A stretch of DNA of 64,000 nucleotides from NCBI RefSeq assembly GCF_003253745.1, contig NZ_MZXV01000010.1, forward strand, positions 1-64,000. The letters run 5' to 3'. Positions within the stretch are counted from its first letter, which is position 1. Every line of letters starts with the position of its first letter. Origin of the DNA: Mesorhizobium kowhaii. GTDB taxonomy: Bacteria > Pseudomonadota > Alphaproteobacteria > Rhizobiales > Rhizobiaceae. Below the pieces are notes generated by a model. It did no database searches, was not told the origin of the DNA, and was given only the letters and a program-made list of their open reading frames with translations. Made by a program: the position numbers and the translations under genes. Of the stretch, positions 36,398 to 43,807 are shown piece by piece.

Positions 36398-36644
36398 GGC
36401 GAGGCCGCAGGCGACCAGCACGATGGTGCTGCGGCGATCGGGCGAAACAGGACGCGCATCAGGATTTTTCTCCGCAAACCGCCGATCTTGCACGGCGACG
36501 CTGCCGCGGCAATGCTGCTTGTCTCCGGGGTGCCGGCACTGGGCATGGCGAGCGACATCGGCCAGAAATAGGATTCCGTTTTTGTCGCAAATCGGGTTAC
36601 CTTCCCAGCAAGGACCTTTCTGAACCGCCATTTCGGAGCGCTCG

Positions 36645-37310
36645 ATGCGTCGCTTGACGCTTGCCAGTGCCGGCTTTCTTGCCCTCACGTGCGTGCCGGC
36701 TTTCGCAGCCGACCCAACGGTCGACCTGCCGATGACCGCGCCCGGCTTCGACTGGACCGGCTACTACGCCGGCCTGCAGGCCGGCTATGGCTGGGGCCAG
36801 TCCGATATTACGGGGACAGAGGGCGAGCCATTTTCCGTCTCACCCGACATCGACGGCGGTTTTGTCGGTGGCCATATCGCCGGCCTGTGGCAGTTCGACC
36901 AGGCGGTGCTCGGCGCCGAGGCCGACCTCAATTATTCGTCTGTCGACGGCACGACCGAAGCGGAGCCGGGAAATACGTTCGGCACCGACATCAAGTGGTT
37001 CGGGTCGATCAACGCCAAGGCCGGATACGCAATGGACCGGCTGCTGGTCTACGGCATTGGCGGCATCGCCTTTGCCGGCATCGAAACGTCGCAAGCGACA
37101 GGCACGGCGTTCGACAGCTCACGCACGAGTGTCGGCTGGACCGTCGGCGCCGGCGTCGATTACGCGCTGACCGACAAGTTCGTCGTCGGCGCGCAGTATC
37201 GCTACTACGATTTCGGCTCGGAGCACTATGATGCGTCCGGCGATTTCACCGACCGCGACCAGGATGTGAAGCTGAACACGGTCGGCATCAATTTGAGCTA
37301 CAAGTTCTGA
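36645..37310 (+). CDS. Omp25/RopB-like outer-membrane beta-barrel protein
   Basis: A 221-residue outer-membrane protein. A signal peptide cleaved at AFA|AD (about residue 22) is followed by FDWTGYYAGLQAGYGWGQSD, the standard first strand of the rhizobial/Brucella Omp25-31 family, then alternating strands such as GGFVGGHIAGLWQFDQAVLGAEADL and INAKAGYAMDRLLVYGIGGIAFAG. It ends in YRYYDFGS... and the terminal SYKF, whose final phenylalanine is the BAM signal. Probably an eight-stranded barrel with a structural or interaction role. Confidence 0.93.
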   Translation: MRRLTLASAGFLALTCVPAFAADPTVDLPMTAPGFDWTGYYAGLQAGYGWGQSDITGTEGEPFSVSPDIDGGFVGGHIAGLWQFDQAVLGAEADLNYSSVDGTTEAEPGNTFGTDIKWFGSINAKAGYAMDRLLVYGIGGIAFAGIETSQATGTAFDSSRTSVGWTVGAGVDYALTDKFVVGAQYRYYDFGSEHYDASGDFTDRDQDVKLNTVGINLSYKF

Positions 37311-37596
37311 GCCTCGCCAGCGGCCTGGCGCTACCCGGCCAAGGCCGTCGCTTAAGGAACTCTCTTGGTGGAAGGGGCGGCCGACGCCCCCAGTTGGGCG
37401 GGGTAATGGGTTGGGCCTGAGAGGCGCCGGCCTGGGCGGGTTTGATCCGCCAAGGAGTATCCTACCAGTATCTGCGGCGCGCATAATTCCGTGATCGCAC
37501 CAGTATCATCAAACCGCCTGGTCTGTTTTTCGTATTCAGACGTGGCCAAGAACACGACTTGACGGCCTGTGTCTGGCGTTTGAAAAGGGCTGGCCT

Positions 37597-37635
37597 GCGG
37601 ACGTGGCGGAATGGTGGACGCAAGGGACTTAAAAT
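37597..37635 (+). repeat. Duplicate of the 5' half of tRNA-Leu(UAA)
   Basis: These 39 bases match 38782-38821 of the intact tRNA-Leu with one missing T and one G/A change, from the first tRNA base through the anticodon loop (GACTTAAAAT), after which similarity stops at once. It is in the same orientation, 1,185 bp upstream. It cannot fold as a tRNA. It is best read as an attachment-site remnant of an element integrated at the tRNA anticodon region. Confidence 0.85.
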
Positions 37636-37761
37636 GCGGGCTACGCCATCCCGACACGTCCCGCGCAGTCCTGACTAGCCTTGTTTTCCGGGCTTCTCTG
37701 GCGGCAGACTGAGCCATTCATATCGCTCGGAACGATATCGCCCGCCACGGGTTAGAACCTC

Positions 37762-37971
37762 ATGGACACCATGGAACCCCACGGTCACGGGATGGCGGCC
37801 GATATTTTGACCTCGGAAGTCGCCAATGCACGGCAGCGCATCAACCGCACCGAGCTCGCGATTCAACGCACAAAAGAAATGCTGGCCGAAAACATCGCGA
37901 TGCAAAGCAGGATAAGAACCGCGCAACGGCGTTTGGTCGAGGCCGCCCGCTGGGTGAAGACCGATCCCTAA
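37762..37971 (+). CDS. Small hypothetical protein
   Basis: A 69-residue soluble protein, helical and charged throughout (ANARQRINRTELAIQRTKEM and RTAQRRLVEAARWVKTDP). It may form a short coiled coil. No family recognised and no strong ribosome binding site. It lies between the tRNA fragment and the histidine-rich gene, inside the presumed integrated segment. The gap 37311-37596 before the tRNA fragment shows nothing I can identify. Confidence 0.5.
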   Translation: MDTMEPHGHGMAADILTSEVANARQRINRTELAIQRTKEMLAENIAMQSRIRTAQRRLVEAARWVKTDP

Positions 37972-38057
37972 ACGACCGCCACGCCGTGGCACCGGAACCA
38001 AAGCGGTCGCGCCATGTTACCCCACGAAGGGCAACACATCTTTTTGGAGAATTCAAA

Positions 38058-38375
38058 ATGAAAGTCATGATCTTGGGCGCGTTGGCGCTTTGCTTGGCCC
38101 TGCCTGCGGTTGCTTCCGCAGATGAAGCCATCGTCATTCAGACCCACCGACATCACCGCCATCATTGGAACAACAACGACGGTGCGGTCATCTATCGGGA
38201 CGGACAGCGTCTCCATCACCGCCACCATGGCGAGCAGGCGTTTTACGACAATGGCGAGCGCGCCTGGCGCCGGCACCACCACCGCTCGGATGCAGTCATC
38301 ATCAGCGGTTCGATCGACCGTCCGATGCATCGGCATCATCACGTCATCGTCCAGCAGGACAACAACAACTACTGA
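38058..38375 (+). CDS. Secreted histidine-rich protein
   Basis: A 105-residue protein with a clear signal peptide (MKVMILGALALCLALPAVASA, cleavage near residue 21). The mature part of about 84 residues contains about 18 histidines in clusters (THRHHRHHW, LHHRHHGE, RRHHHRSD, MHRHHHV) and an asparagine-rich end. The clusters could bind metal ions such as nickel, copper or zinc; this is inferred from composition only. GGAGA lies eight bases before the ATG. Similar small His-rich secreted proteins occur in Rhizobiales but I cannot name a family. Confidence 0.75.
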   Translation: MKVMILGALALCLALPAVASADEAIVIQTHRHHRHHWNNNDGAVIYRDGQRLHHRHHGEQAFYDNGERAWRRHHHRSDAVIISGSIDRPMHRHHHVIVQQDNNNY

Positions 38376-38485
38376 TCTTAGCCCTATGGCCCGGCTGCTC
38401 GATCGCGAGAGCCGGGTCATCTCGGCTACCCCAACTCTTTGAGGTTCCTGGCCGGCGACGATGGTCATCCGCCCCTCGTCCTACC

Positions 38486-38698
38486 GTCGAGTTTCCCAAG
38501 GTTCGGTTCCACGACCTCAGACACACCCATGCATCTGCACTGATCGCCAGCGGGATCGACGTGGTTGCAATCAGCCGTCGCCTAGGGCATGCGTCACCTG
38601 TAGTCACGCTGTCAGTCTACACCCATCTGTTTACACGGTGGGACGAAGGTGCTGCAGCGGCGATTGAAGCTGCCATGAGAACGGGCGCAGAACAATAA
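38486..38698 (+). pseudogene. C-terminal remnant of a tyrosine recombinase (integrase)
   Basis: About 70 codons remain: VRFHDLRHTHASALIASG, then VVAISRRLGHASPVVTLSVYTHLF. These hold the second catalytic arginine (HxLRH), the histidine of LGH and the nucleophilic tyrosine (VYTH). The N-terminal domain and the first half of the catalytic domain, including the first arginine, are missing; upstream in-frame sequence is unrelated. It ends 83 bases before tRNA-Leu, the usual position of an integrase next to its attachment site. Confidence 0.88.
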
Positions 38699-38781
38699 TC
38701 CGGCCTTTCGGTGCCAATCCGGTGCCAACAGGGCTCGAATGGCTGGACCTATGTTCGCTTAAGTGCTTGTAATCGCGGACT

Positions 38782-38867
38782 GCGGACGTGGCGGAATTGG
38801 TAGACGCAAGGGACTTAAAATCCCTCGATCTCTGATCGTACGGGTTCGATTCCCGTCGTCCGCACCA
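38782..38867 (+). tRNA. tRNA-Leu (anticodon UAA), CCA encoded
   Basis: Acceptor stem GCGGACG pairs with CGTCCGC; the anticodon stem AGGGA/TCCCT encloses the loop CTTAAAA with anticodon TAA at 38816-38818. A long variable arm (CGATCTCTGATCG) marks a class II tRNA, and GGTTCGATTCC is the T arm. The discriminator is A at 38864 and the CCA end is encoded. It reads UUA and UUG leucine codons and serves as a common integration site. Confidence 0.97.
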
Positions 38868-39007
38868 TGTTGAAATCAAACAACAATCTGGCTTTTAGGA
38901 ACTTCGCGGATACCCTGATCAAACCGCGCTTGGGTAGCCCCCCGGTAGCCATTCAATGAAAAAGCCCGCCACCGTCAGGCAATCGGCCCTTGGTCGCGCC
39001 TCTGCGA

Positions 39008-39169
39008 TTAGGAATTCTTATCGCCGTTTGGATTTGGTGCCGGTGCCTCCCGCACGTCTCGCGGCGGCGGATCGACATGTTCAGGCTCTGGCGATGCTTC
39101 CTTGTCGGGACGACGGAGTGTCTTCTTCGTGTCAGGCTTCGGTGGCGGATCTTTGACTTTGCTTGGCAT
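39008..39169 (-). CDS. Small proline-rich charged protein (53 aa)
   Basis: A short frame opening MPSKVKDPPPKPDTKKTLRR and ending PNGDKNS, with alternating prolines, lysines and acidic residues. It is likely intrinsically disordered. The ribosome binding site is excellent (GGGAGGAAG ending five bases before the ATG). Similar short proline-rich proteins are encoded in many rhizobial genomes, without known function. It lies 140 bp beyond tRNA-Leu, on the opposite strand. Confidence 0.6.
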   Translation of the reverse strand: MPSKVKDPPPKPDTKKTLRRPDKEASPEPEHVDPPPRDVREAPAPNPNGDKNS

Positions 39170-39276
39170 ATCCACTTCCTCCCATCCCCCTGAAACCGGA
39201 TCACCGCTCTCTTGTTCCGTGGCCCGTTAAAAGGCTAGCCACCGTGGGGCACGGCTGTACCTCATCCGGGTGTACC

Positions 39277-39435
39277 TCATAGAGCCATCTTGCATTCCGC
39301 GTTCGTCTCCGCACTCCAACGGCAGCGGCCCGCTTCAACCTTTCGGAGGTAGCCCTTCATGCGGATGCGCTCTGGCTCTTGCATTAGAGTGAGCGCATGT
39401 TTCGGGTCAGCCAGCACTGCGCCTCCTCGAGCCAT
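39277..39435 (-). CDS. Possible small protein (52 aa)
   Basis: A short minus-strand frame, MARGGAVLADPKHALTLMQE then RIRMKGYLRKVEAGRCRW, ending ECKMAL. Amino-acid composition looks coding, with a basic central helix, but no good ribosome binding site precedes the ATG. It points the same way as its neighbours at 39008 and 39513. No family recognised. The rest of 39170-39512 shows only the palindromic repeat at 39444. Confidence 0.3.
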   Translation of the reverse strand: MARGGAVLADPKHALTLMQEPERIRMKGYLRKVEAGRCRWSAETNAECKMAL

Positions 39436-39443
39436 ACTGGTCA

Positions 39444-39488
39444 GGCCCAGCGGCCACCGCTGCTAGTCCCCTAGCAAGTCGCTGGGCC
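39444..39488. repeat. Palindromic repeat, copy A
   Basis: GGCCCAGCG (39444-39452) and CGCTGGGCC (39480-39488) are perfect inverted arms around a loop containing two CTAG sequences. The unit begins TCAGGCCCAGCGGCC and ends GCTGGGCCGCCC, and the same ends recur in copy B at 39776-39821. Possible dispersed hairpin element or paired terminators. Confidence 0.7.
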
Positions 39489-39512
39489 GCCCCGGCAAAA
39501 AATCCGCTCCCG

Positions 39513-39674
39513 TCAGCGCTTCACCTTCGGCGTGATCTCCTCGACCCTCACCTTGTCGCCGATCTCCTTTGCCGCCGCCAGCGCTTTGGCCTTGTCTTAG
39601 GTGGTCAGCACGATCCGCCAATGCGGCTTCTCGAAAACGCTCACGATGTAGGTCGTGGCCGGTTGGTGCTCCAC
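39513..39674 (-). pseudogene. Small gene interrupted by an in-frame TAA
   Basis: From a GTG at 39674 the frame reads MEHQPATTYIVSVFEKPHWR, reaches a TAA at 39597-39599, then continues in the same frame with DKAKALAAAKEIGDKVRVEE to a TGA at 39513. Both halves look like one small alpha/beta protein, so the TAA is most likely a point mutation (a lysine or glutamine codon expected). GAAGGA precedes the GTG. It lies between the two palindromic repeats. No family recognised. Confidence 0.45.
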
Positions 39675-39775
39675 CTTTTGGCACTTCCTTCGTTCATATG
39701 GGTGTGTTCCGCTTATATTAGCAGCAGCATATATATTCGCCAGCCGGCGCCGCCCCCAACCCGCCCCGCCGGTCA

Positions 39776-39821
39776 GGCCCAGCGGCCTAGCTGCCACACC
39801 TAGCAACCAGGCCGCTGGGCC
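39776..39821. repeat. Palindromic repeat, copy B
   Basis: GGCCCAGCGGCCT (39776-39788) and AGGCCGCTGGGCC (39809-39821) form a perfect 13-base stem with a 20-base loop that contains CTAGCAA-like sequence, as in copy A 330 bp away. Shared ends TCAGGCCCAGCGGCC and GCTGGGCCGCCC show that the two are copies of one element. The remaining DNA in 39675-39992 shows no gene. Confidence 0.75.
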
Positions 39822-39992
39822 GCCCAGTGCCGGGCCGTTTCGCACGGCAAAGCCGGCATCATCGAAACGACAAAATGCAGACCCCGCCCCCTCTCGCGCT
39901 GACATCGTCAAACACTCCCGCGCGAGGAGCCCGCTTGCACTCGCCTTCGGGTTGCGCGACTATTGCCCTGGGGACGGACGAAGGGGAATCAA

Positions 39993-40208
39993 ATGGCGGC
40001 CGAAAAAAGGGCAATAGCTCTCGCAAAAAGGACAATAACTCTCGCAAAATGGGATGTAACCATGAGCGAAGAGATGGGCCAAGTCGTCTTGCGCATGTTC
40101 CCGACGACAGGTGAACCGTTCCCGATCCTCCTTAGCCCTGGTCAGGCAACGAGATTGGGCCATGATCTACAGGCTCCAATGTTTCTTCCGAAAATTACGG
40201 TTCAATGA
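39993..40208 (+). CDS. Small hypothetical protein (71 aa)
   Basis: Starts MAAEKRAIALAKRTITLAKW, in which ALAKR/TLAKW reflects a short direct DNA repeat (CTCTCGCAAAA), followed by MSEEMGQVVLRMFPTTGEPF and ILLSPGQATRLGHDLQAP. The second part resembles small rhizobial proteins with an L(S/T)PxQAxxLGxDL motif. AAGGGGAA precedes the ATG at 39993. A shorter start at 40062 (MSEEM) is possible, in which case the repeats would be leader sequence. Function unknown. Confidence 0.5.
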   Translation: MAAEKRAIALAKRTITLAKWDVTMSEEMGQVVLRMFPTTGEPFPILLSPGQATRLGHDLQAPMFLPKITVQ

Positions 40209-40218
40209 CTGCTTAGCG

Positions 40219-40482
40219 CTACCGCTTGGCACTATCGAAAGTCGGCGTCCAGTCGCGATTCCACTCCTGCTGGCGGCCCTCGTAGTCAGGGTGAAGAACA
40301 CCGGCCGGCGATCACGGCCCGCGGCCTTGCAATCCGAGCAGCCAAAGCGCCCGACCAAATTCCAGTGCATTGAGCCGTGCTCGGGCCCGAGCCTGTCGAT
40401 CAGCGCTTGGACATCCAGCTTTGTGGATTTGCAGCACAGCGGCCAATAGCGGGGGAAAACGTCCGAACAGGGTTCTGTTGCA
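40219..40482 (-). pseudogene. Frameshifted small zinc-ribbon-like gene
   Basis: The minus strand encodes YWPLCCKSTKLDVQALIDRL and MHWNLVGRFGCSDCKAAGRD before RRPVFFT. The cysteine pairs CC and CSDC fit a small zinc-ribbon protein found in Rhizobiales. At about 40288-40293 the frame breaks: one base restored after FFT gives PDYEGRQQEWNRDWTPTFDS and a stop at 40219, the expected C-terminus. No start codon can be found, so the 5' end is also lost or unclear. The gene is decayed. The rest of 40483-40878 contains only the hairpin at 40613. Confidence 0.6.
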
Positions 40483-40612
40483 GGGTTGCTAATATTAGGG
40501 TTGGCTTCAGCCGGCTTGCCCCAACAAAAAGCCCCAAGCCGGTTAGGCTCGGCGGCCTCTCGTCACCCCGATCGGCTGTCGAGCCGCCTGAAGGTTGATG
40601 GCTGAATGAAAA

Positions 40613-40644
40613 GCCTCGCCGCTCCATTTGCGAAGCGGCGAGGC
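40613..40644. terminator. GC-rich hairpin without adjacent gene
   Basis: GCCTCGCCGCT (40613-40623) and AGCGGCGAGGC (40634-40644) form an eleven-base perfect stem with a ten-base loop. It is not followed by a T-run on either strand. It stands in a 670-bp stretch without intact genes, so it may be the end of a lost gene or a repeat. Confidence 0.4.
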
Positions 40645-40878
40645 CCCCACCCGCCCCGATGCCGGCCCCAACACCCGGCATTGCTGACACTGCAATTCTG
40701 GTGCCAGCGCAAATGACCCATTACGGGACATCCGCGTGCGTCGGCTTAGGCGGAGTCGATTGGCCCGACGGGAAACGTGAGCGGGGCAAGCTTGGCACGG
40801 CTCTTGCATCCATAGCTTCAGGCATGCCGGGCGCAAAGACGCTGTTCCACATCGACACTGGCGTGTGAGGTTGGGGCA

Positions 40879-41079
40879 ATGATGTCGCGCAAGCTTCTGT
40901 TCGGCCTTCCCGCAGTGTTCCTGGTCACGGCCTTGGCGGTAGCCCTCTTGTCGTCCGAGACCTCATGGGAATTTCTGACTGCGACCCAATCCGATTCGGT
41001 CTTTTGTTCAAGCGGTCCATCACGCGAGACCGTATCGGCGTCGGCTTCAACGTCGAGGACTTTGCCATCATGTGGATAG
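40879..41079 (+). CDS. Possible small membrane-anchored protein
   Basis: A 66-residue frame whose first 26 residues (MMSRKLLFGLPAVFLVTALA) form a good signal anchor, followed by a serine-rich stretch that does not look like a folded domain. GAGG precedes the ATG. A second open frame (40965-41378) overlaps it, reading MGISDCDPIRFGLLFKRSIT, and could represent the true continuation after a frameshift. Neither is convincing alone. The 41080-41370 stretch shows nothing else. Confidence 0.35.
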   Translation: MMSRKLLFGLPAVFLVTALAVALLSSETSWEFLTATQSDSVFCSSGPSRETVSASASTSRTLPSCG

Positions 41080-41370
41080 CACAGACAAAATTCGGAAATG
41101 AACAGCCTCGTGTAGCGGCGTCTTGCAGAGATTGGGCCATGGAGCAGTGGGCTTTGATCACTCGGTTGGCATCAGCCTTTCGCGAATTCATCCCGCGCTA
41201 CCGGCCAGAACTTCACTATATGCGCGGCCCCGGGCCGGCCTGCGCGCGCCGCGTGAGCGCAGGCCGAATATCCCACGGCCAACCATCCCTATTCGGCATT
41301 GATCCGAGAGCCAAACCAGGCGGCAGGATGCAAGTCGCCAGAAAGCAGGGCGCCAGAAAGCCGGTATCGA

Positions 41371-41949
41371 TCAAGTAGGGATCGGATTCAGCTTCAGGTG
41401 CTGGATCAGGATGATGGTCTTGGCGTCGATGATGCGGCCATCGGCAATGCCGGCCAGCGCCTCGTCGAGCGGCATTTCCAGCACTTCGATGTCCTCGCCC
41501 TCGTCGGGCGCGCCGCCGCCGGCCGAGATGCGGTCGGCGGGCGAATAGCGGGCGATGAAGAACCAGAGCCGTTCGGTGACGCTGCCCGGGCTCATATAGG
41601 GTGAAAACAGCCGTTCCACGTTCTGCAGCCGGTAGCCGAGTTCTTCCTCGGCTTCCTTGCGGATGCAGGTTTCCGGATCGTTTTCGTCCAACAGGCCGGC
41701 ACAGGCCTCGATCAGCGGCTCGCGGTGGCCGGTGACGTAGGCGGGATAGCGGAACTGGCGCACCAGAAGCACGGTCGAGCGCAAGGGATCGTAAGGCAGG
41801 ATCACCGCACCGTCGCCGCGATCATAGGTCTGGCGAATCTGTGTCTCCCACTGTCCGTCACGCCGGCGGTAGTCGAGGACGGTCTTCTTCAGGACAGCCC
41901 AGTCGTCGGAGAGGATTTCCTCCGAACGGATGCGAATGCGATCTTCCAT
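41371..41949 (-). CDS. NUDIX hydrolase, GDP-mannose/ADP-ribose pyrophosphatase type
   Basis: A 192-residue nucleoside-diphosphate-sugar pyrophosphatase of the NudF/NudK group. The NUDIX box reads EACAGLLDENDPETCIRKEA then EEELGY (about residues 90-115), with the conserved RExxEE-like core present as KEAEEELG. VLLVRQFRYPAYVTG and the late FFIARYS segment are typical. It splits a nucleotide-sugar pyrophosphate; the precise substrate is unknown. GGAG lies six bases before the ATG at 41949. It is divergent from the flavin oxidoreductase gene. Confidence 0.9.
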   Translation of the reverse strand: MEDRIRIRSEEILSDDWAVLKKTVLDYRRRDGQWETQIRQTYDRGDGAVILPYDPLRSTVLLVRQFRYPAYVTGHREPLIEACAGLLDENDPETCIRKEAEEELGYRLQNVERLFSPYMSPGSVTERLWFFIARYSPADRISAGGGAPDEGEDIEVLEMPLDEALAGIADGRIIDAKTIILIQHLKLNPIPT

Positions 41950-42102
41950 CATGATCTCCATGCTACCGGTCGAGGCGTAGCCGCGAACCGGCATTTGCGC
42001 AATGCAGGCAATCGGTCCAAAAAGGCGTGTCACCTTCTCGTGTGTGGCGCGCCTTCGATCCACTACCTAGATAGCGGCTTACCCCTCTCGGAGCCCTTTC
42101 CC

Positions 42103-43206
42103 ATGACCTCATCGCTTTTTCAGCCGATCACTCTCGACGGCCTCACCTTCCCCAATCGCATCGCCGTCGCGCCGATGTGCCAGTATTCCGCCGAAGACGG
42201 CTCGGCCAGCGACTGGCACCTCTACCACTGGATGAACCTTGCGATGTCCGGCGCCGGCATGGTCACGGTCGAGATGACCGATGTCGAACGGCGTGGGCGT
42301 ATCACGCATGGCTGCCTCGGCCTTTATTCCGAAGACAATGAGGCGTCCGCCCGCCGCACGCTGGATGCGGCCAGACGCGTCGCCGCTCCCGGCACGAAGT
42401 TCGGCTCGCAGCTTGCCCATGCCGGCCGCAAGGCCTCCAACCGCAAGCCTTGGGAGGGCGGCGGGCCGCTGCAGCCAAACGAGGATCCCTGGCAGACCGT
42501 GTCGGCCTCGGCCATCGCCTACGACACCGGCTGGAACGTTCCGCGAGCGCTGGAAGACGAAGAAATCCTGCAGCTCATCGAACGCTTCGCCGAGGCGGCA
42601 AGGCGTGCCGAACGCGCCGGCTTCGATTTCCTCGAACTGCACGCAGCGCACGGCTATCTGATCTTCCAGTTCCTGTCGCCACTGTCCAACCAGCGCACGG
42701 ATCGCTGGGGCGGGTCGCTGGAAAACCGCATGCGTCTTGCCGTCGAGATCGCCAAGGCAGTGCGGAAAGCAACGCCAAAGCTAATGCTCGGCGCGCGGTT
42801 GTCGGTGAAGGACTGGGTCGATGGCGGCTTCGACGTGGAAGACGCGATCGAAGTGGCGAAAGCACTCAAGGACGTCGGCGTCGCCTATCTCTGCTGCTCG
42901 AGCGGCGGCAATTCGCCCCTGCAGAAATTGCCCACCGGACCCGGCTACCAAGTGCACCTGGCGGAAGCCGTGCGCAAGGGCGCCGGCATTCCGACCCGTG
43001 CGGTTGGCCTGATCGACGACCCGAAGCAGGCCGAGGCAATCGTCGCCGAGGGCCGCGCCGACATGGTGGCGCTGGCACGCGCCTTCCTGGCCGATCCGCG
43101 CTGGGGATGGCGTGCCGCCGCCACGTTCAGCGAGACAATCCACCCGGCACCACAGCTTGCCCGTTCGGTGACCACGATGCAGCACTGGATGAAGGCGGCG
43201 GGCTGA
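42103..43206 (+). CDS. NADH:flavin oxidoreductase, YqjM-type ene-reductase
   Basis: A 367-residue TIM-barrel flavoprotein of the old yellow enzyme family. APMCQYSAEDG near the N-terminus has the active-site cysteine of the thermophilic-like (YqjM) subclass, LAHAGRKAS holds the substrate-binding His pair region, and ELHAAHGYLIFQFLSPLSN, RTDRWGGSLENRMRL and ADMVALARAFLADPRW complete the signature. It reduces activated C=C bonds with NAD(P)H, probably for electrophile detoxification. Confidence 0.94.
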   Translation: MTSSLFQPITLDGLTFPNRIAVAPMCQYSAEDGSASDWHLYHWMNLAMSGAGMVTVEMTDVERRGRITHGCLGLYSEDNEASARRTLDAARRVAAPGTKFGSQLAHAGRKASNRKPWEGGGPLQPNEDPWQTVSASAIAYDTGWNVPRALEDEEILQLIERFAEAARRAERAGFDFLELHAAHGYLIFQFLSPLSNQRTDRWGGSLENRMRLAVEIAKAVRKATPKLMLGARLSVKDWVDGGFDVEDAIEVAKALKDVGVAYLCCSSGGNSPLQKLPTGPGYQVHLAEAVRKGAGIPTRAVGLIDDPKQAEAIVAEGRADMVALARAFLADPRWGWRAAATFSETIHPAPQLARSVTTMQHWMKAAG

Positions 43207-43336
43207 TCGGCCCGTTCTCCTGATCCCGGCGCGGTCCGCAGTCTGGACAGTTTGCCACTGCTTGGCTTCAATTCTGCTCGCAAACTGTTACGTTGGGTGA
43301 GGCTGCGGCGGGCGCGGCCGGGCTTGGGAGGAAATC

Positions 43337-43654
43337 ATGTCGTTCAGGGCATTCTTGCCGGTTGCAGCGCTGACAGCCGTGGCCGGCCTTTGGATTGGCA
43401 CGTTGACGCCGGCCGGTGCGCAATATTGCGAAGGCACGGTGCACGGCCTGTCCGGCCGCTACAATCTGGCGACCGGCAGCGGCTTTCTCGCCGTGCGGAC
43501 GCGGCCGAACTCGTCGTCGCGGATGATCGGCCAGCTGTTCAATGGCGATCACACCGAGATCTTCGACCGCCGCGGCAACTGGTATCAGGTCGAGATCGGC
43601 GGCAGGACCGGCTGGGCAAATGCACGCTGGCTGCGCAACGATTGCGGCTACTGA
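43337..43654 (+). CDS. Secreted SH3b domain protein
   Basis: A 105-residue exported protein: signal peptide (residues 1-28, cleavage near AGA|QY), then one bacterial SH3 domain with FLAVRTRPNSSSRMIGQLFN, GDHTEIFDRRGNWYQVEIGG and GWANARWLRNDC. Two cysteines near both ends of the domain could form a disulfide. SH3b domains often bind peptidoglycan; the role here is inferred. Confidence 0.88.
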   Translation: MSFRAFLPVAALTAVAGLWIGTLTPAGAQYCEGTVHGLSGRYNLATGSGFLAVRTRPNSSSRMIGQLFNGDHTEIFDRRGNWYQVEIGGRTGWANARWLRNDCGY

Positions 43655-43667
43655 GACGCCCGTGCAT

Positions 43668-43748
43668 GTCACCCAAAAGTGGATCCGGTTTTGGGATAAC
43701 GACATGCATAAAACAAAGACCTAAAGCGCGTCGCAAACGCGACGCGAC
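43668..43748. repeat. Rhizobiales intergenic mosaic repeat with terminal hairpin
   Basis: CCCAAAAGTGGATCCGGTTTTGGG is written as arms CCCAAAA/TTTTGGG and is followed by ATAACGACATGCATAAAACA and AAGACCTAAAGCG, sequences typical of dispersed rhizobial repeats. The unit ends with CGCGTCGC (43727-43734), loop AAAC and GCGACGCG (43739-43746), then ACTTTT, a plausible terminator for the SH3b gene. A related tandem copy is at 44435-44548. Confidence 0.75.
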
Positions 43749-43807
43749 TTTTGGGCGCAGGCTGAAGGCCACGGTTGCAACCAAATTGGCTGCTTTGCGT
43801 TGCGGCC

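Noticed and set aside
40965..41378. 137-residue open frame overlapping the small gene at 40879
   Set aside because: The later part is low-complexity basic sequence with no motif and the start has no ribosome binding site. It could be part of a frameshifted gene but is not supportable alone.
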